Below, in pieces: positions 11,641-22,900 of a stretch of 64,000 nucleotides of DNA (position 1 is the first letter of the stretch; each line of letters opens with the position of its first letter). The translations under genes were made by a program, and so were the position numbers. This DNA comes from Oasisia sp. SBJ-2009 (Eukaryota > Annelida > Polychaeta > Sabellida > Siboglinidae). The notes beneath the pieces are model-generated. The model was not told the origin of the DNA and ran no database searches. It saw nothing but the letters and a program-made list of their open reading frames with translations. Location of the stretch: positions 3,419,690-3,483,689 of the forward strand of contig OZ024855.1 in NCBI GenBank assembly GCA_964017155.1, written 5' to 3'.

Positions 11641-12941
11641 AGGTTGTTAACATGACCACATTTATGTACAAGTGCATTTACTTTACTAAATTAATGTAAC
11701 AACAATTTCCCCATACAATATGTATCATGTTTTGTACGTTTAGAAAAAGAAAAAAAAATTGGCGGAAGATTTTCTCTAGATATATTATTTTTTACTTTGT
11801 AAAATAAAAAAGGTTTATGAAAAAAATGCTATAGAAAATTAATTGCATGCTACAGAAATTGAAGAGACCAAAAATAAATTGCATAAATTATTAAAAGTAA
11901 TTACAGAATTTCATCCCCGCTGATTACCGTTTTCAAACACGTTTTCTTTCGCCCTTTTGATATGAATATATCCCTTTAAATAAATTAAGATCATGTAACG
12001 TCTACGAAATCATTTATGCAAGTATAATCTGGTATCCGTATAACTTCACGCAGAGAGTAATAAACAACCATCGTTCTGCAGATGTGCTCATCTCGCCGTG
12101 GTCAGGATGTCGTTCATGCAGAATGGTTTGACTTCTTACTTATCTGCATAAAACATAACACTGCCATCGATATTTCATTACTATGCATTTAATGTCTTGT
12201 GGGTACCAGACAAAGTGACTGTGTATTATTTGTTTTAGGTCTGAGGTCGCTCTTCCGAGCATCGGTCTCGTTGACCAGGTATGTGGGCGATAATACACCA
12301 GTACATGAATGTTAGCTAATACAGATTCAGACAGAACGGAACAATGTGTCAAATTTCTCCTCCAAAACAGCACTAAAATGGAGCTATAGTGGCACAAGAT
12401 TCGAACCTGCATTCTCTTTCTTAGTCGAGAAGCTGAAGTCGACAAGCTAGATTGCATCAGTTGCACATACATAAGTTATGCTGAACATTATAATTGAACT
12501 GACAAATCATTTTTTAGATTTGCAAACTGTGATGTCAGTATTTCCATGACATTGGCAATTCTTACACTAGCTGATGACTTGGTAATCTTGCAGATACTGT
12601 TTTGGGTATGGCACCATTAAATGGTGAAGGCAAATATTCCTTGAATTTCCTGAATCCAAAAGAATACTTTTGAAGTGTATGAAAGTTTAGAAAAATTAAA
12701 CAGTGTTCATCGTTAACAACACTTGATCTGAAGCTATTATCGACGTACACTTGATTTACAAAAAAAAATTAATTTGTAGCATTGTCGCACTGTACTAGAA
12801 GTGGCAAGTCTACAAGTGGCACCAACAGGTTACATGTTTACCCACTCTGAACTTGGGCTTTGTTTGATATTTTACCTCCCCTGCCTGTACTATTGACACA
12901 GTGTAAAACACATTAGATTGTTATTGGCACCCATGTTGTAG
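11641..12941. other. MRPL22 first-intron region
   Basis: No exon identified before the acceptor TTGTAG at 12936-12941. It holds AT-rich sequence and a tRNA-like segment at about 12365-12465. Confidence 0.5.
12365..12465 (-). mobile_element. Possible tRNA-derived SINE head
   Basis: On the minus strand GGTTCGAATCT matches an RNA polymerase III B box, preceded about 35 bases earlier by a poor A-box-like TAGCTTGTCGAC. No cloverleaf with paired stems could be drawn, so this is more likely a SINE remnant than a tRNA gene. Confidence 0.35.
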
Positions 12942-15900
12942 GCCTGTCGTGTGCCGCACTTGGGCGCCGGCTGCCACCACGCTCGTGCCCAGCGGCAGTT
13001 GCAACTTCCACACGTGCACAACCCTAGGCAAGAGGGCAACACCAAAGGAGCCAACTGGCTGGCCCAAGTACAATGACATTGTGTACCCTCCCCTTATGGA
13101 GGGGGAACCCATCAGACCGGCGGTGAGTGCATCTTATGAAGACAGTGAGATGTGCAACAGTAGTATCTAAAACAGCTCTCGGTCATGTCTGTGCTGTGTT
13201 GCCTGAGTGACCCAGATCCACAGCATCCACAATCCCTGGTATATTTACAGTTATTATGTACTTACAATTATTATTTACTTTTAGTACGTTTACTAATTGG
13301 CACAAGAGTAATATTATTTTGTTGTATATTACTTACAAGTACTACTTTGCCTAATGTATTTATAGTTGACAAGTTTATGTTTCATAATACTTGAAACTTG
13401 TTGAAAGTGTACATGACCAAGTTTACTTCATTATACCCTCGGCTGAATACTCCTGGAAATATCAGCTTCCTTCGTAAAGTACCTGTCACCTGTCATACAG
13501 GTGCACCCATCACACAGTGACACAGTTGTATAATTAATGCAAGTTTGAAGTCGGCACTGTTATGAACTGTTGTCAGAAAGTGAACCGTGTCCTGAGAACA
13601 AACTGTGCTGTACTTTGAACAGCACTGAAATTAACAACTGTTATTCCCAGCAGTGAATCACTTGCATGCTGTTCACATTGTGTTTGCAGGAGATTACACA
13701 TTACCGAGCTAATATCAAGTACAGTCCTAAGAAGATGTGGTACATCGCTTTCATGGTATGTCCACTGCTTTGTCCAGCAGCTCTCTGTGCTGCCTTTGTG
13801 CAAGGAAATGCCTGGATTGTTCTGTTGGTAGCACACAGACTGCAGGGGTAGAACTACCCACTAGTCCGCTAGTCCGTACACTAGTAAAGATAAGGGCGGA
13901 CTAGTAAACCTGCCTAATAACTAGTCCGGTTGTCTAGTAAAGGTCAATGTGTCATCCAACCCACCCTACATCAATCAATCAAGTCTTTGTAGTCACGGCG
14001 ACCCTAACCCCAACACATCCACAGGCTGGGGGATGTAGTAACTAAATCCCAAGTCATTAAAACATTGATAAATTGTTGCCAGTGAGCAACTGGCTACAGC
14101 AGCTTCCTTTTCTGATAAATGATGACATAGCCACCAGCTATGAACTTGTCTGGGCACTATTTGTAAGATTAACTGTTCTTTGATGTCTATAATTTTCTCG
14201 TGTGATATTTTTATTTTCCAGTGTTACAGTCCAGTAGAGCATTTTTCCATATAGAAAATTAATAATGGTAGGGTGATACTGCTGGCCAATGAGTGCAATC
14301 GGCATTCTTTTTCAATTGCACAGTTTTTAATACAGATCATATCTTCACTTTTTAATTAATTACTTTTGTTATTTCTGTATTATTTCTTTGGTACCTTTAT
14401 GAAAAGTACATTGTTATTTAAATTTTAACTGGGGTTGCAATATGGTAATCTTATACTCAACTGGCCTAAATTATTACGGCTTTTTAAACCCATTTTTTTC
14501 ACCTTATATCGATGTGTATGTGTTCGCAATGTGATTCTACATCACTTCCGGTACAAAGAATTAAAATAAAATAATTTGTGTTTTAGAACAATTTAAACAG
14601 CTCACGCCTCCGTGGTTCTGGTGCCTCTGGGAGGTGCCTATAGCCCGCGCCATATTTGCAGCGGTGACATCGCGTTGTTTACTTCGACTCAGCGTGTTTA
14701 AATTGTTGTAAAACACTAATTAAAGCAATTAAATCTGACTTATTTGTACCGGAAGTGATGTAGAATCACATTGCGAACACATACACATTGATATAACGTG
14801 AAAAAACGGTTTCAAAAGGCCGTAATAACTTAGGCCAGTTAAGTATAAGATTACCGTAATATGTACTATTTTTTTAATAAATTTCGATTGTTTATTTTTA
14901 TTTTTGCGGACTAGTAAACCTTTTGGCGGACTAGTAAACTTTTGACTTTACTAGTCCCGCTGTCTAGTAAAATAAATGCTGAAGTTGTACCCCTGCCACT
15001 GTGTATCATAGTCACATTGTTTCACACCAAACATTAAATAAAATTAATAAAATATATATATATATATATGCACCTGTAAACATTATGTACGCACCAGCAT
15101 TTCACTGGTTTTAAGTATGGTGTACTCTGTCATGTTTTTTGTTTGTATGGAAGAACCAGTTTGGAAAAGCCACATACATAGTTACTACCCTGTTTTACTT
15201 CTGTTTTGATGTATTAGACTATATTTTTTGTATAATAGTACTCTTGTGAAGGATATGCACAATATCCAATGGCATCATGTTACATACTGTATTTGTCATG
15301 CTGTCAAGTAGCAAAGTATTGAAATAAAACATAGAAGTACAGATGATGTTTCTCATCCACAGTTTCTCATGTTTCAGATCCGTGGCATGTCTATAGACGA
15401 GGCACTGAAGCAGTTGTCATTTGTTGAAAGGAAAGGTTCAGCAGTTGTCAAAGAGGTCGGTTCACTGCATTTTTCTTGTTCACCTCTCAGTCTTGGAATT
15501 ATTAACGTCTTTGAAATTTAGTTTTACTTCTACTTAATCTTATGTTGTAGTAGCTTGGTTTATATTCTTCAGAAGTTTGTTGTCATTTTGTGGCAACGTC
15601 ACTGGTTTGTGTGAGACCAGGACAAGTTGTAGCAGTATTAGGCATTGTCTGTGCACAGTTTAAACATCAGATCTGTAGTACAGCCTGCATGTCAGTGTAT
15701 ATAGCAGCAGTATATTTTGAATGTATGTCGTTAAAAACACCCAATTCATTCAGACTGTTATGACCAGTTTCACTGATTGAAGTTTTTTGTGTGTGAATTC
15801 TTAAAACAATATATAAAGTCAATTTAATAGAAGAGTTACTTTTCAAACAAATAAGCAGCCATAGAGATAATTGACTTTGATTGTTATATCTGGTAAGTTG

Positions 15901-17037
15901 CACAAGTTGGTTGCAAATATTTATAAACCAGACAACGTTTATTACTCAAACAAATTGGCGACGATTGACAAAACGTTTACATAGTTTCATAGTTTACCCA
16001 GTGGTTTCATTTAAAACAAGGTTCGAAAAAATGGGGGGGTGACATTTAAGCACAAGAAAGACGTTTGTTTACTAATCCACCTGTCACCCATGTGTTTCTG
16101 TAGGTGCTGCTTGAAGCCCAAGAAATGGCCGTAAAAGAACATAATGTCGAGTACAAGTCAAATCTGTGGGTTGGTACGTACAATCAGCCAACCACCGGTT
16201 GTGTTAATCATATTTTTGTTGTACCTATTATGGGTTGATACAATATTATGCAAGTTTCTGGATAAGATTAATGATGCATGTTAGTCAAAAATGCCATATC
16301 TCTAACATATCAGAACAATATTGTCAACACGTACTTTGTGAGAAGGTAACGTTATGAAACTAATTTATATATGATGCCTAGTCAAGTGTATGTTAATGTA
16401 CACAATTATGATATCAGCTTAGATCTTCCAGCATCATCATTGTGATTTATGTGTAAAAATAACAATGCTACAATATTACTTTTAAAGTAACACTGTTTCA
16501 AGTCTGAAAAAATATTTGAGTCGAGAGAAAGATAACGCTTTTTTCGGATCATATTATAACTGGGAATAAACTGGTGCCATTACTCCCAGGAAGTAAACAG
16601 TTCAATCCAAGGTTCACGCGATTTGACATGTGTGATGCTACAGACTAGCTCGGTAGGATGTTGAAACAAGATGGCTTATTATACAACTAATAAATGTATT
16701 AGTTGTATACCACGGAATCTTGTTTTACTATAGTATTCTGCCAACTTGATGAACATTTTCGCAAATGGTTTGGTATGATTTAGCAAGTGTCTGATGGTGG
16801 GGTTGTTGGTGTCTTGCAGCGGACTCGATGGCCCTGAATGCTCACTTCATCAAGGGAGCGAGACGACACGCCCGCGGCCGATACGGCCACATCAGCTACA
16901 GATACACTCACTACTTGGTGCGCCTGGCTGAAGGAACACCTCCCAAACACTACTACGAACCTAAGCCAAGTGGCTCGGAGAAGATGCAGGAGTATCTTGA
17001 GAAGCTGCGGAACAGACGCATTGTTAGAGCATTATAG
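12942..17037 (+). CDS. MRPL22: MRPL22, mitochondrial large-subunit ribosomal protein uL22m
   Basis: Plus-strand exons 12942-13122, 13690-13755, 15378-15455, 16104-16173 and 16820-17037 (stop TAG) join in phase to 204 residues; an upstream exon must supply the start. Human MRPL22 has 206. Landmarks in order: KYNDIVYPPLMEGEPIRPAE, ITHYRANIKYSPKKMWYIA, IRGMSIDEALKQLSFVERKG, VLLEAQEMAVKEHNVEYKSN, ARRHARGRYGHISYRYTHY and the end LEKLRNRRIVRAL. This is the uL22 fold, which contacts 16S-type rRNA and lines the exit tunnel; the loop with ARGRYG carries the rRNA-binding basic residues. The segment CNFHTCTTLGKR resembles the presequence cleavage region. Introns are ordinary except 13756-15377, which holds a TIR element and a foldback. 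Confidence 0.95.
13843..14995. mobile_element. TIR element CAGGGGTA...TACCCCTG in MRPL22 intron
   Basis: The left end CAGGGGTAGAACTAC mirrors the right end GTTGTACCCCTG with one mismatch in the first 13. Subterminal ACTAGT/CTAGTAAA words recur near both ends: about 13861-13945 and 14910-14970. No protein frame is present. Flanks show no convincing target duplication. A long foldback (14441-14862) lies inside. It fits a non-autonomous hAT-like element, but that class call is inference. Confidence 0.6.
14441..14862. repeat. Foldback: two ~120-150-bp arms in inverted orientation
   Basis: The left arm (about 14441-14600) and right arm (about 14695-14862) are near-identical reverse complements, including the ATCTTATACT, GTGTATGTGTTCGCAATGTG and ATTCTACATCACTTCCGGTA blocks. 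The central ~90 bases are GC-rich with several CpGs (CCCGCGCC, GTGACATCGCGTTG). It would form a long hairpin in RNA or single-stranded DNA. Probably a MITE nested in the surrounding TIR element. Confidence 0.75.
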
Positions 17038-17195
17038 GGGATGACATCACAGTCCAGGCCTAAGTTCAGTGAGATACGCCCAGAAAGCAGGACACTCATT
17101 AAAAATACACTTGTGATGATGCATGACCAAGACACTTTTTGATAAGTATTATACTCCATAATGTAGAATTTATTTTCTGGTTAAAATGAAAACTT

Positions 17196-17201
17196 AATAA
17201 A
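17196..17201 (+). terminator. MRPL22 polyadenylation signal
   Basis: AATAAA 159 bases after the MRPL22 stop codon; canonical sequence and spacing. Confidence 0.65.
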
Positions 17202-17561
17202 TGTATTCATCATGAAGTGTTATATGGAAAGTAGGCTTGGTTATTTAGGAGAGTTACAAGGAGTATCATCATGTCAACAATTGGATCAACACATTGTTTT
17301 TGATCAAATAGATTGTTATTTTCTAGTGAAAGTTCCGCCAAATGCTTTTCACTGTGTGATTCACGTGTTTAGTTGCTGGATCAAGAATTGTACAATATCA
17401 GTAATAAAAACTGCTATGTTGGTGTGTGATATTTGTTCAGTTTCTGTGCTGTTTTTATTTATGTTATAATTATTACCAAGAAGTGTTCATATAAATGGTA
17501 AGCTCTAGCACACCACCCTGTCCTCACTTCACACGTTACTTCATGCCAGACCTGTTTAGTA

Positions 17562-17832
17562 GGGTGCAATGGCTCAGAGGTAGAGCTTCGGCCTCTTGAC
17601 TAAGAGAACCCGGATTTGAATCCTGTGCTGTGGTGTTAAAACCTTGGGAAAGTTTTCACTCCACTGGGAATGGCAGATATGTGTATGAGCAGTCTTCATG
17701 CATTAATTATAGCATATGGCTTCCCAGAGAAGTTGAGCTGGTGTTTGTATTGGTCTGCCAGGCAAGTAAAATGTAAAAGCGCTTTGAGCAATCCTGAGGA
17801 CCGGATACTGTGCTATATAAGAACTTTTTAGT
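17562..17832 (+). mobile_element. tRNA-derived SINE
   Basis: An A-box-like TGGCTCAGAGGTAGAGC at 17570-17586 and a worn B box (GGATTTGAATCC, 17612-17623) are spaced as in a tRNA. They are followed by a non-tRNA body containing AAAAGCGCTTTGAGCA and GTGCTATATAAGAACTTTTTAGT, a tail type shared by many metazoan SINEs. The cloverleaf is not intact, so it is not a functional tRNA gene. Minus-strand frames across it (to about 18041) are chance ORFs. Confidence 0.7.
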
Positions 17833-19923
17833 GGAATATTGTCTTGACTTCTCCAAGAAGCCACATTGCATGAAGACTTCAATACACAAATCGTCAACAC
17901 TGTCTGGAGCCAGGTTCTCGTTCCTACAGCAGTGTGAATGGGTGCAATGTGTGGTAAGATGGCACATTGTTTAAACTCGAGTTCTCTTGATTCAGACTGA
18001 TCCTCTAAACGCTCCTGTGCATTTATCGAATCCATTTCCATCTTGTGTTGTTCACTTTCACTTTCACTCTCATCTTCTCTTCTCTGGTTTCGTTTTGGCC
18101 GTCTGATGTTCAGTGTTTTTAAAAACAGTTTAAACTTAAAGTGTCCTGTGTGACTGCAACAGTCTCCAACTGATATACATGTACATGCTAGCTGCTATCC
18201 CTCAAGCTTCAATATATTCAACTGTCTTGTTTTTTGTCTGAATAATATTAAATTACTAGGTTATTCATGTGCTGTGTACTTCCTGGTCACATAAGCCAAC
18301 TGTTTCTAAGTATACAAAATGGTCAACTTGCGTGATCCAACAGACTTGGGTGTAATGATGTAATGTAAATGTGAAAGCTGGAGCATGGAAAAATAAGTGA
18401 AGATCGACTGTTACATATATCAATATTTGAAACAAAGTTGAGTGATGGAGTAGCTGGATTACGTACCATTCTTACTAAAGCAGTTTCATGAATATATATA
18501 TTATATGTATATACATGTATTGGTGTATATTATCTGAAGAATGTATTCACACTAAAACAAAATGTAAGCAGAAAGTTTAATACTAATTACAGCTTGTATG
18601 CTGCTCTTTTTTATTACTTGACAAAGGTGTGTTGACTTGTCTTAGTTGTTGAATATGTTTGCATGTTGTGTGAGCATTCACTCAAAACACAACTGGAAAT
18701 TAGGTTTGTGGGTGTTATTTAAAAAGGTTCCCCAAAACCCAGTTGGCCTAGTGGTGCAGAATTATTCAAATAAATAATTCAATTTAAACCTTCTAAACAG
18801 TCATTCCTGTTTCCGAGCTCCCCAAGAGATGTAGGCATGTAGTTGCTAGGAGGTGTTTAATTAACCTCAAAGAGTGGGTGATGCTTTGGTGAGTTTATCT
18901 CAAAGGTTTTCAATGTTTCTTGTTGATTCTGCAGGAGTTTTACTTAATTGCAGATGTAATATACAAGAGTATAATTAACACCTCTGCTGATTAACCATGA
19001 AATTAACATGGCAAACATATTGAGGAGCTCAGCTGGTGCCTCTGCATTTTTCTGTCTGACAGAATGGTGGCACACAAAGGCAAGATGGGCATTTTCACTG
19101 TGTTCAGGGACTTTAGTAGTATTGCCCTTAGTAAAAATGATGTAGAGAGAATTTATGTTCTACCAGCCCAATATAAATTAACGATCCTCATTAGGTGCTT
19201 CCGATCGAGTTATCTACTGTGTATGAAGTAAACACCACCACCAGTGTTGTAGTAAAGCCTTCTCTACTGCTGTACCTCAGCTGCTGAACAGTATTTTCCG
19301 TGAGATATAAAAATTACCTTTGAACAGGGTATATCTTGAGTCTACATGACACTTAAAAAGTGTTCTCATTATTATTTATAATTATATTCTATAGAATTTT
19401 TGCACTTTTTCATTTTTAGAATGTAATATTATTGTACTATGCTATTTTTGTAGAATTCAGTTACATAATTAAGTGGCCAGAAAGATAGTGTATAGTTAAA
19501 TAAGCTATTCTATAAAATGCTATAGAAAATTCAAGTGGATACAATTTCAACAGGATTATAATAATTTCTATATATTTTGCCAAGAATGGAGATTCCACTT
19601 TTGTTGAGCGACTTAACCAAAAATATCATTAACATTCACTAAATTGCTAAGGGATTCAGCTATCGTACCGTCCCATGTTTCACAGGCTTATTGTGTAGAA
19701 GCACATTTTTATAAGAATATTTTCTATGTCCCATATTGGTCGGTAGGTGTCGCGATTGAAAATTGAAACTAGTTCCGGTTGCTCTGCGCCCGATTTCTAC
19801 TTTATAGCGGCTTCGACGTCAAGAGGCTACAAACAGGAATTGGTTTCCCATGTCATCTTAGCAATTACGTTACCTTCACTGTAACCGCATATAAAATATT
19901 AACAGGTCTGCTGTAGACCCGTG
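17833..19923. other. Intergenic region between MRPL22 and GPATCH8
   Basis: No exons seen. From about 19740 to 19923 the sequence gains CpGs (GTCGCGATTG, TCTGCGCCCG, GCTTCGACGTC) and is the likely GPATCH8 promoter; no TATA box was found at a suitable distance. Confidence 0.5.
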
Positions 19924-19953
19924 ATGGCGAACTATCACCAGTTCGCAAAATAA
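19924..19953 (+). promoter_or_regulatory. Possible upstream ORF in the GPATCH8 leader
   Basis: ATG in good context (GTGATGG) encodes nine residues, MANYHQFAK, then TAA six bases before the 19959 ATG. If transcription starts upstream, it could lower initiation at the main start. Inference only. Confidence 0.3.
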
Positions 19954-19958
19954 CGCCT

Positions 19959-22900
19959 ATGGCAGTTCACATGCGTCAAACGGAGAAGGACCTTTCGAGT
20001 TTTATGCCCGACAAGGGAAATTCCAATATGGCTGCTAGTGTTGAGGTGTTTGCTCAAAACAAACCAATTGAGGTCCAGGTATGTGCAGTTTATGGGTACA
20101 CATTGAAGTATAGCTGTTTACAACAGGAACCTACCAGTATTATCAACTTAGTTACATATGTTTTATTACATAGGTCTAAGTACTAGTCAGTGGAGAGGCT
20201 GCTGTCACGGATGTTTTGCCCCCCACCAGGACTAGGTCCAGGCCAAAATATAATGACTAACTCGCTGTCAGACTCTGGAGACATATGCCAAGGTTCACGG
20301 ACGACATGTATAATGAATGACCTATCTAAATTAACTACCTTTTGTAATTGTATGGAAGAATGGGCCAAGCATACATGTTTAAAACAGGCTCATTTCTATG
20401 CACAAAAAACTCCTGATTTGACCCTTTCATGGTCAGAATGCCCTTTTGTGGCCAGAACGCATGAATTCCGCTTAGTACAGAGACACATTTAAACTGGGTA
20501 CCGCAAAACGGTGTCATCAAACAATTGCAGTTTCTTTTGGTAGTTCGCACGTAATAATATTGAAGTTTCACTGGCATGTGTCAAAATTTCAAAATGCAGG
20601 CAATTTCCGTGGCTATATAGCGACAGTTGCCATGCGGTTTTGTAGTCGAATTCTGCATTGTGGTTCATTTCCGGTACTACTTGTCATGATCATCGCACAG
20701 TAAATATATTTTCAGCCAATGAGATTAAATTCTAACATTTGCTGCGAGGGTGAATACAAATGGAAGTACAAAAACAATGTGCTAAATAGTGATTTCTATG
20801 ATTAAATGCTAACTTTTCAGCGGTTTATTTTTTATAAACAAATATTGATGTGGGTGTTTTTTTTAGCTCCTTTGTAACTATTGAAGTTGTCATTATGTCT
20901 AACTTCTGTAAATCAGGCTGACAACATTTTTGTATCGAGTTTGTAATGAACGCTGTCATCAACAGGGAACATTTTGCAGTACGATTACATATTTGAAATA
21001 TAATACTGACCTAATTATTCTGCTGGGATGATCGAAGAATGCCATTTTGTATAAAATATAGAAAATACACCCAATAACAACAACACAAATATTTCAGTTT
21101 TGTATACCGTGGACATGTAATTACTTGTAGTTGTACAAGTATTAATAACAAATATTTTATTAAAACAAGTTGTTGAATTTTTTTCATTGTTTTAATCTTG
21201 TCACACTTTGATAATTCATGTTTGGGTAATAAAGTTACATATCTGGCACATAATTGGCTGTTTACACAAGAATTAGTACTATAAATGTAGTGAAGTTTAT
21301 TTTAAACGGACCACAATTTATTTATTTGTATTTGTGCAACTCAAGTATAGCAGTAATAGCACATGGTATGGTCACAACACAATCTCTCGATTTAATAGAA
21401 TTCAGTAGCAGGTATATATCTCCAATAATCTGGCCTTGAGAGGGTTAATTCATCCACACCATGAACATGATATTACACAAGTTTTATCGTCATGTGAAAT
21501 ATTACTAATTTTGTTCTGTTCAAGTTGTTGTTTTGTTACTAAATATTTATAGTATAATAAGTATGTGTCATACCACTGATACAGTTAATGCAATTTAGAA
21601 TCACAGGCATACAAGATGATGATGATATGCATTTTGAAATAATTTCCATTTAAGATACTATGCTCTAGTATATCAATTTGATAAACTTATGAGTTTCCCA
21701 TATTTTCTGACTTGCAGGACAGCCATGAGGAGGCAGACAAGGGCAGCGGGGAGAAAGAAGATGGGAGTGAGAAGGATAAAGTTGTCTCAGGCACTGATGA
21801 AGTAGATGAAGAATCTCCCCAGGTAATAGTCATACAATGTATCTGTTGTATATGTCAGCTTAAAATAGCAGTTTCAGCGTAGTTGTGCAAAAAATCAATA
21901 TAGTCGATTATGATTATGTGTAACATCCTGAGAGGTTTGTAAAAATACTATCTATACTGAACCAGGCAGGGTTCCAAGAATTACTTGTAAACTTGTCTTT
22001 AGTATTTGTTAGCAGTAAATGTTTCAGCTCAGCTGTTCAGTGTTTAGTCATTTGTGATAAAAAAAACATGTTTTGCTATTTGTGCTGGTGTGCCCCCCAC
22101 TAGTCTGTATCGCGAAATATTGTAACATTGCAAAACAAACACAGTAAATTTATTGCACAGTTCGCAATAAGCTTGATTTACTACAGCAGGGTTCGCACGG
22201 GGCATGGAAATCCTTGAATAGCATGGAATTTCATTAGTTCAAAATCAAGGCCTTGAAAGCATGGAATTTTATAAAATAGCATGGAAAACCTGGAATTTTT
22301 TGTTTTCAAGAATAAAATGGCAGACGGGCCGCGAACCACTATAAGTTTCTTACATTCCCCCAGGTGGCACCACTTGTTTAATACCTAGCGGACAAAGATA
22401 GAACCGTCGAAAAACCCGTGATTTGGGTAAAGTGAAACCCGTTTTTGTGGCCGGTTGCCTCTGCGTCTTTTTGAGTGTATTGTAAATACAGTAATTATCA
22501 GTGGGAACATTTAATACTGTGAGAAAGGAGGCTAATTATGGGGGAAATCGCGGTTTCAAGACCATTTGCTTCAGCGGCCAGAGTTTACTGGTTGACTACG
22601 TCGTGATTCTAAGGACGTATTTCGCGCGTCATGTCGCGTGTGTCAACGAAGTTTCGACATGGGCGAAGGTGCCATGAAAAGTCACGGCGGCGGCGTAAAG
22701 CGATATAGCCAACATGAAAACATCTACCTGGGGTAGTTCTGACTGAGACACTGAATGAACGTGAAGTTTACTGAACTGAAGTTTACTAAACAATCTGTTT
22801 ATCGCAAATTCCATGTGCACGCGCAGTGACACATGCACCGCTGCGCTTGCGACTGGCACAAATCGGAGTGCTATTTTGGTTTCAAAATGCAATATTTGTG

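Noticed and set aside
17562..17640. tRNA gene
   Set aside because: A- and B-box-like words are present, but stems do not pair and the SINE tail follows.
17703..18041. 112-codon minus-strand frame
   Set aside because: Antisense to a SINE body and flanking intergenic sequence; no recognisable protein.
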